NCBI GenBank assembly: GCA_037953625.1
Contig: CM075656.1
Span: forward strand, 74,915,001 to 74,979,000
Length of the DNA: 64,000 bases
Direction of reading: 5' to 3'
Origin: Crotalaria pallida
Taxonomy: Eukaryota; Streptophyta; Magnoliopsida; Fabales; Fabaceae
The position numbers and the translations under genes are program-made. The notes under the pieces are model-generated. The model saw only the letters and a program-made list of their open reading frames with translations, had not been told where the DNA came from and did no database searches. Each line of letters begins with the position of its first letter. Within the stretch, counting starts at the first letter, position 1. This document shows positions 38,883 to 50,598 of the stretch, piece after piece.

Positions 38883-41800
38883 TTAAACAAGTTACTTTTC
38901 AAGTAAGTTAGCCAACCAGCATCGAACAATGGAATACACGTACGTTATAACGTTATAAAGAGAATATTAAGAAAAAAATAAGGTAGGTGTGGTTCTAGAA
39001 TTCCAGCTGGACAGCAAGTGAATGACTTTTATGAATCAAATTCACGTCAAATGTGAGATTAACCATGAAGCTTTCTTCTAGAGGTGGCGGATTGGATTAC
39101 CAGGTCGAGTAAAGGACGGTCGGCTTCGTAATCAAACTGTGATCATGTTGGCCTGAAAATTTTGGATAAAATTTGAGTAAAAAAACATCTAATTAAATTT
39201 AATAGTGATTTTTTTAGTTAATTTTGGCTTTTTTTTTAATATGATCTTAGTAGACAACCCAAATATTTGACAAATTCGAACTTTATAATTCAAGAAAAAA
39301 ATTCAAAATTTATTCAAGTTATATTTAAGAAATATAAATTCGTTAGTACTTCTTTTGATCCCTATTATAAAAAAAATGGTGCATACATTTTAATCCCAAA
39401 TAAAATAAAAAATTAACCAACTTTTTATTTTTAATATAATTATTTTTAAAATGTTTCTAGAAAATAGTGATATCATTTAATCTTTGTTTAATTTCCAATA
39501 TAATTTTTTAAAAGTAATCATATTTTTTATAAGTGAAAAAATTAAATATATTCAACTAACTTTTTTAATAAGTGTGATTTCGGTTATTTTTTCTTATGAC
39601 AATAGACCGAGTTTGTTTGCTGGTTATACTTTCTACTTTCTTCCTGTCGCTGGACATATGATGTCAGGTTGTGAAAATAATTAGGTTGCGGGCCCCACGT
39701 TCCCATGTAGTACTAAGGAAACTTGTAATGCAGTGATTGGTTGAGATTAGAGAGGAAAACAATTTGTGTTATTTACTCCTGTCATGTTAAAGATTAAAGA
39801 GGAAAATATTATATTTGTAAGGTTTTATTTAAATTTCTAATAATATTTAATTATTTTTTAAAAAAATATTTTTAAAATTTCAATAATAATTATAGGAGTA
39901 ATTTTGAAAAAATATATTAAATATTTACAATTTTTAATATCACTAACAATATTAACTCACTTTTTTGATAGACTTAATTTTCTTTGAAAAAAATTACAAA
40001 ATAAGGTCGCCGTATGAAGCATTAAAAAGATTTAAAAAAAAAAAAGTCAATACTAAAAGCAAATGCCCAACAAAAATGCCATAATGCTGGTGAATCAAGA
40101 CAAATTATTCCTACCATACCATTCTATCACACTGAGCATTCACAACACAGCTGTCTTGATATCAGTTTCTGACACATTAGCATTACATATCATTTCAATT
40201 CTCCTATATAATTCAACTTTAGACTTTTCATATTTTTCACTATAGCAGTTAAGACTCGTCAGACTTAAGCATCAACATTACATTATTATGTACTTTTAAA
40301 CTAAATTTCATTTTAATAATATTTTTGAAATGAAATTTCAATAATATTAATTACCTACTATTTCTAAAAATAATATTAAATATTTATTTAACACATTAAT
40401 ATTTATAAATTTCTAAAAACTATATTTGCATTCAAAAGTTATATTTAAAACTGTCATAACCATTTTTATAAGAAAAAAATTAACTGCAACAATAGTTTCA
40501 ATAACTCTATGTTTTCTACATATCCATCTTTTTAAAAAAATTTAATATATATCCATATGTGAATAAATATATATATTCAAATACATTTAATATCCATTTA
40601 TTTTTTCATAATAACACAATATATTTAAGAATAAAATATGAAAAATATATATTTAAGAATATTATTATTTACTATTTAAAAAATGTTAATATTTATTTAT
40701 TACTATTTAGTTAGTTATAACTATTATTATTTCATTATGTTGTGGTTGCCCTTACAGTAGAGATTTTTCTTTCACATCAAGGATATATTTCAACCGACAA
40801 TCGAAGACAAATTCCCTTTAAGGTGTAAAAATTATTAAAGTGAATTTTGTTTTTACCAATAAAACATTTTTAATACCCACAACAGAGATCGAACCCTATA
40901 TTATGCTTAAGAAACCATATTCACTCGCTTTGTTATATCATACACCACGCACGTTGTTGGTCCTATCTTGTGTATTACTACTATATTATGCTTTAGGAAA
41001 ACATCTACGTAAGCCTATCTTGTTCTATCATTTTCGGGAAAGACAACATAATGGAAATGCAAACATTGCTGTCTATCTTACTCCCGCATGTTGAAAAATA
41101 AATTAAACGAAGAAGTAGTCCTAGAAATACTTACTTTATCAACTAATAATTTGACAAGAACCTTGTTACCTTTCTTTTTCTTTTTTCTATTGAATGTGTT
41201 GTATATTTACTATACTTATATAAAAAGATCCCTTTTCGAGGCACCACGTTTGTCCGCTTAAGGAATACTCGCATCATGTTTGTCCGGATTACTCGAACCA
41301 GAGTGTTTGTAGGTAAATAATATTACCTCTAATCAAAATTATAATTTGAAATTAAATAAATTATCTCTCCAAAATTATAATTTGAAATTAAATAAATTAT
41401 CTATATTTGAAATCATTATCCACATTTTGTTAAAAAAAAATAATCATTATCCTCAAAAAGATAAACCCAAAGAGACGAGGCTTAAGTTCATGATAAACTC
41501 AAAAATCTAACAAAAGTTTATTTATCTATAACTCTTTTTAGTTATCACATATTTCAAACTATAAATATGATGATTTCTCAAGTCTACACATACTTATGTC
41601 TTCCATAATCATGAAAGTCACCTCGCTCCATCATCATTCTCCTTTATTTTTTATTGTTCATCAACCACTTCCTCTTTCAATGTGTCTGCCCTCCTCGCAA
41701 AAACTCAAAAGAGTTTTCCTCTTTGCTTTGTGTTAATGAGAATGAGTCAATTGAAGACCTAAAAGAGGAAGAACTGTGACCATATCAACATCAATACAGA

Positions 41801-42100
41801 ATTGTAACGCAAGGAAAGCCGCAGTTGCAAGTTGCAACGTAATAGATGAAAATAATTGTATATAATAGCATTTGCTTATAATTAATTTTGTTTATTGTAA
41901 TAAATTTTGATTATAGAGGAGTTTTCCACAATTGTATATAATAGGATTTGCTTATATACTTGATATCTTTGATGTTTTGTAGTTGTGACATTCTTCTTTT
42001 CCTATTAACAGATTTTGCATAAGATCTTAACCTGGATCAGGTGTTCTTAATTATTATTTCTAGATTTGCATATTTTCTGATTGAGGCACCGTTTAGTGAC
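38883..42100. other. AT-rich intergenic region without a supported gene
   Basis: Contains decayed MITE sequence (39840-40010), an 84-codon plus-strand frame at 40840-41094 of unknown meaning, a tRNA-like GGTTCGATCTC on the minus strand near 40885 that may be an old SINE, and a 36-bp direct repeat at 41335-41406. A CCTCGCTCC-rich patch lies at 41625-41700. Confidence 0.4.
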
Positions 42101-42109
42101 ATGTATTTG

Positions 42110-42304
42110 CAAATGAATGTTTATTTATTATGGAATGCCCTTTTTTAGTGGGTCTTTTATTTTTTTTAGCTTTTTTTAATGAAAAAAAGATCATTCTTTA
42201 AATGGGTCAAATGAATGTTTATTTATTATGGAATGCCCTTTTTTAGTGGGTCTTTTATTTTTTTTAGCTTTTTTTAATGAAAAAAAGATCATTCTTTAAA
42301 TGGG
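42110..42304. repeat. Perfect 98-bp tandem duplication
   Basis: Unit 42110-42207 is repeated at 42208-42304 with no mismatch seen. Each begins CAAATGAATGTTTATT and ends CATTCTTTAAATGGG. Very recent duplication. Confidence 0.95.
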
Positions 42305-42599
42305 AAAAAATACGAGGTACGAATGAAATAGATATACTTTTTCGGATTTGGGAGCTGATAAAAAATAATAATTTTTTTCCTATTAAAATTAATTTTTTTC
42401 AATACCCTTATAAATAAATAAATAAAATCTATCAATGTATATAATAAGTATTATCCTTGGGGATATGTAAATAAAGATTATAAAATATTAAAACTATTTT
42501 TTTTTGAACGAAAATAAACTATTTATTTAAACTATAAGTAGTATAGTAGAACTTTTATTCCCTACACGTCAACCCAAAAGCTAAACTTAAAAAAAAACA

Positions 42600-43986
42600 C
42601 AAAGTTACATGCATTTCAAAAAGTAAAAAAAAAATCAAAATGATTAGAAGATTAGGATAAAGAAGATTTTTTTAAGATCAAATCTTATGATTAACTTGAG
42701 ATAAGATAAACGAAGAACAAATCAAAATATTTAAATATGAATATTAATAAATGTGATAATTATATTAAAAAAAAGATAATTGTAAAAAAATATTAACTTA
42801 CAGTTCAAATAAATATAACAAATACTTATATTATTTATTATTTTGAGCTCCATTTTTGAGCTTTACTTGAGACAATTTTTCCTAATACACTGTTTATAAC
42901 AAACAAAACAATATTTTATCAATATTGAAATTGAGAGTATCCCAATATTTTTTTAAAGGTAAAACAAATTAAAAAATTATATTTTTTTTCAAACATTATA
43001 AATAATATGGATATATGATTAAATATAATGATTATAGTTTTATATAAATATATTTCAAAAATATTATTTCAAGATAATTCAGATAATTAGGATAAAGATT
43101 TTTTAGAATCAAATTTCATGATTAACTTGAGATAAGATAAACGAAGAAAAAAATAAAAATATTTAAATATGAGTAATACTAATAAATGTGATAATCATAT
43201 TTATAAAAAAAATGGTAATTGTAAAAAAAATTATTAATCTATCCATCAAATAAATATAAGATATATCTTATAATATCACGAAATAAAAAAAAATCAGAGT
43301 GTATAATTTTGGTTTAATTATGACTTTTCATATTAAAGGATTTATTATATTCAAAAGATGCTAAATTATCATATCCTTTGAAATATGAAATATTTTGATT
43401 TATCCTTTAATATACTCATAATACCATCAAACAAAAAATATATAGAAAAGTTTAATTTTGATTTCACTTTAATTAATCATAAAAAACGAAATAATGGTAT
43501 TTAAAAACGTGTTAATTCATCCATCAGCAAAATAACATCATTTTAAATATTTAATAATTATCTATACATAAACAAATATAATATTAAATATAAAAAAAAT
43601 TCAATATCGTCTTCATGTCCTATGAAATAATGAATATTCTATCATAAAAAAATAGTGGATATTCTAATTCATCATTCAATTTGCTCATAATACCATCAAA
43701 CAAAAAAAATCAGAATATTTAATTCTGATTTATTTAAATTCATCATAATAAACTTGATAATCATATAACAAATGTTAATTTATTCATTAATTAAATAAGG
43801 AAGGACAAAAATTCCTTAACAAGTTCATTTAGATTAATTTTTTTAAAGTATAGGGTTTGATTTGAGTCTCAGTCTTTTTGTATGATTATTTTTTTATTGT
43901 TGTTCAATAATAGTTTTTACTTTAAAATATTTAATATAAAAACTGTAAATATCAATAATCCGTGCATTGCACGGGATAAGAGCTAG
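42600..43986 (+). mobile_element. Helitron 3' part with internal repeats, ending at 43986
   Basis: The end is hairpin CCGTGCATTGCACGG (43960-43974), then GATAAGAG-CTAG (to 43986) and host T. The body is very AT-rich and contains a diverged direct repeat of about 145 bp (42640-42785 and 43080-43220, sharing ATGATTAACTTGAGATAAGA). No coding region; the 5' end was not identified. The boundary at 42600 is arbitrary. Confidence 0.6.
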
Positions 43987-44294
43987 TTATATATATTCGA
44001 ATATTCGTTATGCTATGATTGCTATATGGGACCATCAAACAGGGCTGCCACCACTTTCTTTGGTCCTAAACGCTTGACGAAAATGGCGCATCCAAACTTC
44101 AGGTATGCATGATGAGCTTTCGGCTTCTCTTGTTTTCTTTTAAGTTTTAACGCTTGTGCTCACTTATCACGTCAGGGATAAGAAATCTAGACCAGAGTTA
44201 GTTGTAGCTAACTGCATCTTAGATAGATGTTAAAATGTATCAATTTGGATCATTGAATCCGAATAATATTTAAGATCATTATAATCAATCTCTA

Positions 44295-44596
44295 TGTATT
44301 AGTATTATTTTTAGACTTAATATATGTATCAAATACTACTACCGGTTTTTTTACTTAAGTGAGGTAGTTTTACAAACAATTTACGAATAAGGGATAATTT
44401 TCAAACTATTTATGGAATATGAAGCAGTCAACGAAACTATTTATGAAAATGAGACAGTCAAAGTCAACCAAAATTTTTATTATTTTAGTCAATATCACAG
44501 TGCCATGTGGCAGCTCCTGATTGGTCTGAATCAATTTTGCAAAAAAAAAATGTATTAGTATTACTTTTAGACTTAATATATGTATCAAATACTACT
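44295..44596 (-). mobile_element. Copy 1 of repeat A, a poly-A retroposon, with 46-bp flanking duplication
   Basis: The 210-bp core (44341-44550) has, on the plus strand, TTACTTAAGTGAGGTAG at one end and TTTTGCAAAAAAAAAA at the other. It shares CAAACAATTTACGAATAAGG and GGCAGCTCCTGATTGGT with the copies at 49431 and 54728. A 46-base segment beginning TGTATTAGTATTA and ending AAATACTACT occurs directly before (44295-44340) and after (44551-44596) with one mismatch. Relative to the longer copies, the core corresponds to the 3' body without the tRNA-like head, so this copy is 5'-truncated. Confidence 0.65.
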
Positions 44597-44838
44597 CCTT
44601 ACAATCAAATTTACTAAATATTGTTTTTCCTCTTATTAGATTAAATAATAGCTCCATTTTAGGAATTGGGTATCTATTTCTTATAGCTAAATCATTTAGT
44701 TTTTTATAATTTATTACTAATCTAGATTTTCCTCTTTTCTCTTCACTATGTTTAATTATTATCATTGCTGAGGAAGAGTAGGCTGATTGGCTTTCTCTTA
44801 TTAATTTATATTGTTTCATTTCTTCTTCTTTTTTTTTT
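44597..44838 (-). pseudogene. Reverse-transcriptase fragment of the caulimovirus-like insertion
   Basis: Contains KRGKSRLVINYKKLND, YPIPKMELLFNLI and FSKFDCKE, the first conserved RT blocks of pararetroviruses. The frame stops right after FDCKE where the flanking 46-bp repeat begins. Its upstream continuation is beyond the LINE, at 47123-47197. Confidence 0.75.
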
Positions 44839-44870
44839 ATAATAAACGGGGTCAAAGACCCAAACGAAAA

Positions 44871-45728
44871 CTAGCTAATCACGGGGTATAGAAACACCAT
44901 AGGCATCTTCAACAATGATAGGAAAGAGCCTGGGCGCGGGGGAGGGGGGAGAGAGAAAAAGTAAATACAGTTTAAGGGGTCGTAGTGGCCTTCATTAGCA
45001 AGGAAATCCGCACATCTATTAGCTTCACGGTAGACATGAATGAGGGAGGCATTCCAGCTATGGTAGAGGATACTTCGGATAGCAGACACAATGCCATAAC
45101 AGTGGTGAGTCGGGTGACACGTCTTCTCAACTAACATGATAGCCGACATGGAATCCATCTCAATCTCAGGGTCTTCAATTTGCAAGTCCTTCGCATGATG
45201 CAGACCCCATAAGAGACCCCGGAGTTCGGCCTTCAAACTGGTGCAAGTTCCTATATTGCAAGAAAAAGCATGGACAAACCTTCCCGTGGCATCTCTGATG
45301 ATACCGCCACAAGCAGCAGTTATAGATGATGTTGACAAAAAGGAGCCATCAACATTGAGCTTGAACGAACCCAATTTAGGAGGGTTCCATCTTATGAGAG
45401 CTTCGTGCTTCCAAGAAGTACGCAACATAGAAGAGGTTGAATTGTCCTTGATGAAATGTGCATAACTAATACAGTAAGGGAGAAGATTCGAAAGTAAACT
45501 CGTCTTGCGATTGAAAACCAAGTCATTTCGGTCGCTCCAAAGCTTCCAAATCAGCGTCGCGAACAAGATTGGCCAGTCACACTGGATGGAGGGAATATCT
45601 TGGTTTGACAAATTACATTCTAACCATTGCTCAGTACCCAGGCTGAAGAATCTTCCCCAGGCCTTTTCGGATATAATCTGGTTCCACATTTCCTTGACAT
45701 CTTCACAGTCCCTAAGCATGTGTCCCAT
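44871..45728 (-). pseudogene. LINE zinc-binding and RNase H domain
   Basis: The frame begins in the zinc-binding part (MGHMLRDCEDVKEMW) and ends with a plant RVT_3-type RNase H: KLNVDGSF, ELRGLLWGL, EMDSMSA and REANRCADFLA, so the D-E-D-D catalytic set is present. The upstream Cys pair of the zinc segment is reached only after the frameshift near 45755. RNase H removes RNA from the cDNA hybrid during LINE integration. Confidence 0.8.
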
Positions 45729-46072
45729 CGTTTCCGAGTATTGCGAGCATGTGGGGCACAGGTATCATTAGTCATATGGCGATGGACCCTCTTTGCATTG
45801 GTTAATAACTTCTGGTGGCAAGCTTTCCATAAGAAAGTGCGTATAGATTGAGGACCAGGCCATTTCCAATTTAAGTCAAATAACTTTCTTTCCCTAGTAG
45901 TAAGCACATCATCGTTCTCAGCGTTGATAATATTGTAAGCTGACTGCATAGAAAAGGTACCATTAGATTCATGAGCCCAAGCAATAAAGTCACCATCGCC
46001 TTCTGGTGACGGGGGAACCACACTCGCAATGTGCCCAACCAAACTGGCAGGAATATGAGCCGCAATCAAGTT

Positions 46073-47114
46073 CTAGTTCCACGCACCCTCATGAGCAAAA
46101 TCTGAGACGGTGAAGTTCCTGGACCAATCAGGAATGGAGACGCCATCAATGTCATGCAGCGGAGGGAGGTATGGAATCCACCTATCACTCCAAAATCTTG
46201 TTTTTGTTCCATTCCCCAAGATCCAGTGGGTAGCGCCATAAACAGAAGGGCAAGCCCGCACAATACCTCTCCACGTCAACGAAGCACCTGCATGAGGATT
46301 CAAATTAATATTCGGTATATCATGAACTTTATATTTAGAAATTAAAACTTTAGCCCAAAGAGTAGAAGGGTTTGAGAGGAGTCTCCAGGCTAGTTTCATC
46401 ATATAGGCTTCATTAACAAGCTTAAGATTGCGAAAACCAAGACCACCATCCGCCTTAGGCGTACAGATTTTCTTCCAAGAGATTAAGTGACAATTCCTTC
46501 TTGTACTGTTGCTTCCCCAAATAAAATTCCTGCAAAGTTTCTCAATTTCATCACAAACAGCAGCAGGGATAGAATTGGTTTGCATCACATAGCTAAGCAA
46601 ATTCATTATGCATGATTGTGCAAGAGTAATTCTTCCAACAAGAGATAGCGTTCTCATCTTCCAAGCAGAAAGCTTCATCTTCACTTTATCAATAAGAAAA
46701 GAAAAGGACGCGGCAGTCACACGAGTCTGGTGAATAGGAATGCCAAGATATGAGCCAAAATCATTAGTAGCCATAATGCCCAAGTTATTACTAATGGACG
46801 ATATAAAAGAATCAGTGGCATTTCTAGAGAAAAACACCGAGGATTTATTGTGACTAATTTTATGGCCGGAAGCAGAGCAAAACACATCAAGAATACTATT
46901 AATAACACCACACTGTCTCACCACGATAATGTCGTCAGCAAATAACAGATGAGAATTTTTTTGACCTCCACAACCAATTGAGAAAGGCTTCCAGTCATTA
47001 GACCTCACAGCATCCTGGATGAGATGTGAGAGGCGATCCATACACAGGACAAAGAGATATGGAGAAAGAGGATCACCCTGTCTCAGCCCTCGTGTTGGTT
47101 TACAATTTATGTGC
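46073..47114 (-). pseudogene. LINE reverse-transcriptase C-terminal half
   Basis: Carries GLRQGDPLSPYLF and LLFADDIIV (catalytic ADD), SYLGIPIHQTR, WKMRTLSLVGRITL and WGSNSTRRNCHLISWKKI, all typical of plant L1-type ORF2. It ends at a premature TAG, after which the same frame goes on (46072 downwards) with LIAAHIPASLVGHIASVV. The N-terminal endonuclease and first RT motifs are absent. Confidence 0.85.
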
Positions 47115-47342
47115 ATAATAAATTCCTTTTTATCTTTTTCAGTCCATGATTTCCAATTTATTTCTTTGCTGTAATCTTTTAATTCTATTTTTGTCATTGG
47201 TTTAGATTTTTAGCAATGAATTATGGATTATCACTATGATTATCTATTAACCTTTTTTCTATTTCATCTTTAATTTTGTATAACTTTTATTATTGGTTTC
47301 TCTTCTATTTCTACGGGTAATTTATTTCTTAAGAATTGTATT

Positions 47343-47630
47343 TCATTTAGTCCTTTTTTTTTGGAATGGTTCATCTTGTCTAGTGTATAGTCTAGTGATT
47401 CTTATTCCCCATGTTTTGTGTTTACATGGAGTTGCTAATGTTAATACTTTGCTCCACATAATTATAGGTTCGTAATTCATTAAAAAGTCTAATCCTAAAA
47501 TTACATCACATGTTGAATCACTGAATTGTTGAAGTACTAGTGTTTTTAATTCATATTCTCCTATTTTTATTGGGACATTTTTTGCATCTAATTCTATCAT
47601 GTGAACTTTTTGTTCAGCACTGGCCATCAT
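47343..47630 (-). pseudogene. Aspartic-protease-like region of the caulimovirus-like insertion
   Basis: Contains MIELDAKNVPIKIGEYELKT and DVILGLDFLMNYEPIIMW. The latter resembles the C-terminal G-x-DFL strand of retropepsins. The catalytic DTG/DSG triad is not in the frame; it would lie upstream of 47630 where the frame is broken. Processing enzyme of the polyprotein in intact relatives; inactive here. Confidence 0.5.
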
Positions 47631-47779
47631 TAATGGTTTGATTTTTTGCTTCCATAATTCTCCCCTGGTAAGACATTATATTTTGCTATAGTTATACTTG
47701 ATCATGTGTCTATTAGAGCATGATATTTTCTTGATCTATATTTTTGGTAATTGAATTTTACTAACACGTAGTATAACAT

Positions 47780-48199
47780 TTAAATTATCTTAGGAATTAC
47801 TATTGTTTGATGATCTACATTAATCATTATCCTTTTTTCTTGAATATGACATGGTTTTACTTGTTCTAAAAAATCGTTGCCTAATATTAATTTTGTTGTA
47901 CTATTATCATTAATTTCTTCTTGTACCCATAATTTCAAACTTATTATTTTTGTTTTATCAATCCTTATGGTCGAACTAGTTTTGGTTCCTTCTAAGTCTA
48001 TTTCTATATTATCCTTAGTATATTCCATATCTATTGTACTTCTTTCTTTGTTTGGGTTTATCAAGGTTATAATTTCTTTCCATATTCCTTCCTTTTTTAT
48101 TTCTAGTAAGACATAATTATCTATTTGAGATGTTAAATCTATTTGTGATGTTTTCAGGTTTATTGGGGCAATTGAAGATGATATAGGTATTTCTGCCAA
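47780..48199 (-). pseudogene. Second protease-like region of the caulimovirus-like insertion
   Basis: A 139-residue frame ending LILGNDFLEQVKPCHIQEKR, again like the C-terminal end of a retropepsin, but without a visible D-T/S-G. It comes directly after the movement-protein-like region. It may be a degenerate protease-like domain or part of the movement protein tail. Confidence 0.4.
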
Positions 48200-48220
48200 G
48201 TGGAGCCTAGTCTTATTTTC

Positions 48221-48808
48221 TCATATCCTAAAGCTTTTGGATTTTTCTTGGCTAGGTACATGATTAAAATTACTAGGAGTTGAAAAACTTTTTCTAACTA
48301 CTAGGGGTTGACTAGAAACTAGGCTAGGTAGATTAATGTTTATATTAGTAGATGTATTAACTCTTAATAATCTTTGTCCTAATGTATTATTGTAATTTAT
48401 TTTACAAGGATTTATATTCTGATAATCTATTGTCTTATATAATTCTAGTTGTAATTGTTGTGAGATATTTATATTTACCGGATCTAAAGGAAGTACTTGT
48501 AATATTGGCATAAATTGTTTGTCTATAATTACTTTACCACTGTTTCTTCTATATATTTCATATTCATTCGTAAATACTAATCCTATCATAACTTCTATGC
48601 TTATTATTTTTGATCATGGTGGCATTTTTATTCCATCTAATTTATGATAAACTATTAATGTTTGATCCATATTGGTATCTGCTCTAGATAAAGCAAAGTT
48701 TGTATTTAGTGTAAATTTTAATTTTTGGTATATTAAATTTCCTGTCAATATTCCTAATATACTATCCTGTACACTACTTATAATTCTAATTCTTCCATCT
48801 GTAATCAA
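48221..48808 (-). pseudogene. Movement-protein-like region of the caulimovirus-like insertion
   Basis: Two frames (48808-48614 and 48589-48221) separated by stops. The first has ILTGNLIYQKLKFTLNTNF and ADTNMDQTLIVYHK, the second IGLVFTNEYEIYRRNSG. Both recall the 30K-type movement proteins of plant pararetroviruses, which form tubules through plasmodesmata. Too broken to be expressed. Confidence 0.6.
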
Positions 48809-49152
48809 TAGTTCTATTGGTGTATTTATTCCTTCTTGAAAATATGCTTTTACTAATATTTGTACTCCAGCTACATATATACATATATTTCAGTTATTTC
48901 ATCTCTAAATGATATTTTAGCAATTTCAACTTCTATTGTATTTTTACTTAATAATGGTATTCTTAATACTTCTTTTGCTAACTTAGAATCTATATAGGGG
49001 TTTTCTTTTGTAATATTACACATGCACTTTTTTCTCTTCTTTTTGTTTTTAGTATTTTTGATACTTTACCCATCAAGCTTTGTTGATGAATTTCTTCTGG
49101 TTTTATATCTAAACTCGTCTTTTTTATTTTATCATGTTTTTTTCATTAAATG

Positions 49153-49427
49153 TCACCATCCTTTCGAATTATGTATACCTTGATTTGCATTTCTATGTTC
49201 TTGGTATTCATCATAATTTTGACTACTTTCTCCTTCATCTTCTTTTGATTCACCGGGATCTACTGTTCTCATCATATATATATAGCTTATTTCATTTTCT
49301 TCTTCTGAACTAGTTTCTTCTGATTCTAATATTTGTATTTTATATATTTCCATCTCTGAATCTTCTATTTCATTTTTATATTCTATCATTTCATCATATT
49401 CAATTGGCTCGAAGTCTATTTCATATG
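49153..49427 (-). pseudogene. Acidic N-terminal region of the caulimovirus-like insertion
   Basis: The minus-strand frame is open from the junction with the flanking repeat (about 49430). It is Glu/Asp/Ser-rich (ESEETSSEEENEIS, DPGESKEDEGESS) and has no recognisable domain. Acidic, low-complexity termini are common in pararetroviral polyproteins, but this piece alone is not diagnostic. Confidence 0.45.
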
Positions 49428-49849
49428 CATATTTTTACTTAAGTGGGGTAGTTTTACAAACAATTTACGAACAAGGGGTAGTTTTCAAACTATTTACGGA
49501 ATATGGGATAATCAACGAAACTATTCACGAGAATGGGACAGTCAAAGTCAATCAATTTTTTTATTATTTTAGTCAATATCACAATGCCACGTGGCAGCTC
49601 CTGATTGGTCAGAAAAAATTTTGCAAAGAAAAAAAAAAAGGCTGTTAACACATGTGACACATGTCACGACGTGATGCATTGCGTCGTTGCGTATGACACA
49701 ACAGGTGGCATCATTGCAGTTGACGCAACCCACCATGTTGCGACACATGACAGCTGTGTTGACCCAATGGTTCCCTTGCTACCAACCTGCAAGGAACCAC
49801 ATGGACACACTACAGCATTTTTGGTCTTAGACCACGCTCAAAAACCGTG

Positions 49850-50230
49850 GTATAAGGTCAAAAAACCGTGGCCTAATCTTTACACCACGGTTTTCGGTTC
49901 GTATAGTAGCTGGCGTGGGCTATTCTAATAGGCCACAGTTTTTTGACTTTAAGCCACGGCTTCAGAAAACCGTTGCATAAAAACATGAACAAACCACGAT
50001 TTTATATAGCGCATTTAGTCCACAGTTTTCTCTACATTTTTGTGGCCACGGTTTCTTTACCTCCTTTTAGCCACGGTTCGTTAAACGTGGTTCTTTCTTT
50101 AAACCACGGTTTTATGCAAAGTATTTAAGCCACGGTTTTCCTTTCTATTTTTGGCCACGGTTGTTTTTTACTTTTTTTTGCCACGGTTTTCTTACATAGT
50201 TTTGGCCACGGTTTTAGGCACAATTATAAA
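49850..50230. repeat. Subterminal repeats of the second CACTA element (left)
   Basis: About fifteen copies of a GCCACGGTTTT-like unit spaced 20-35 bases apart. The inverted form AACCGTGG(C/T) appears in the right block at 53630-53960. Confidence 0.85.
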
Positions 50231-50544
50231 TGTGGGTAATTAGAAAATAAAATCTAAAAAAATATATATAGCCACTTAAATCGTGGCTAAATTAGATATT
50301 TTTTATTTTCACATTATCTCTTATTCGAAAATTGCATCTAATAGTATCCAATTTCATTTAATCATTATTCAAATAATAATAAGGAACCCATACATTAAAA
50401 ACATTTGCTGTAATAATACAACAAACTATAGGAAAAAATACAATTTATAAAGCGATTAATTAAGTTTCATATACATAAAAAAAATGCAAAAATTCCACAC
50501 TAAGTGATAAGCATTTCTTTGTGAATGCTGCTTCTAGACATATT

Positions 50545-50598
50545 TAGGAGGGGGATACTCAAAGATAGTACTACTTCGATATTGTGGAGGACCATCCT
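50545..50598 (-). pseudogene. Exon-like terminal segment within the second CACTA element
   Basis: After a TTTTCAG acceptor the minus strand reads DGPPQYRSSTIFEYPPPKYV and then a stop TAG, like a last coding exon. The source gene is not recognised. It lies on the same strand as the captured three-exon fragment and might be its downstream neighbour in a chimeric transcript. Confidence 0.35.

Larger units (their letters stand above)
44839..47122 (-). mobile_element. 5'-truncated L1-type LINE inserted in the viral sequence
   Basis: The element spans about 44847-47114. An 8-bp candidate TSD (TTTATTAT on the minus strand) lies at 44846-44839 and 47122-47115. It encodes the RT from GLRQGDPLSPYLF, through LLFADDIIV and the thumb region (WKKICTPKADGGLGFRNLKL), a zinc-binding segment, and an RNase H domain. 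It begins in the middle of RT, so the endonuclease and first RT blocks are missing. An in-frame TAG at 46075-46073 and a frameshift near 45755 break the protein. Because the RT frame joins the viral frame by chance at its start, the first ~27 codons of the 47197-46073 frame are viral. Confidence 0.85.
44597..49430 (-). mobile_element. Degraded endogenous caulimovirus-like insertion, interrupted by a LINE
   Basis: Minus-strand frames occur in the order expected for a Caulimoviridae polyprotein: an acidic Glu-rich region (49427-49153), a movement-protein-like region (48808-48221), two aspartic-protease-like regions (48199-47780 and 47630-47343), and the start of reverse transcriptase (47197-47123, continued 44838-44597). 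The parts are separated by stops and frameshifts. The RT stops early, just after its KFDCK motif, at the junction with a flanking repeat, so the polymerase YxDD and RNase H regions are missing. A 2.27-kb LINE sits in the RT region. The copy cannot encode a functional virus. Genus is not resolved. Confidence 0.7.

Noticed and set aside
46073..47197. A single 374-aa reverse transcriptase gene
   Set aside because: The frame is a chance fusion of viral sequence (first ~27 codons) with a truncated LINE; not one gene.
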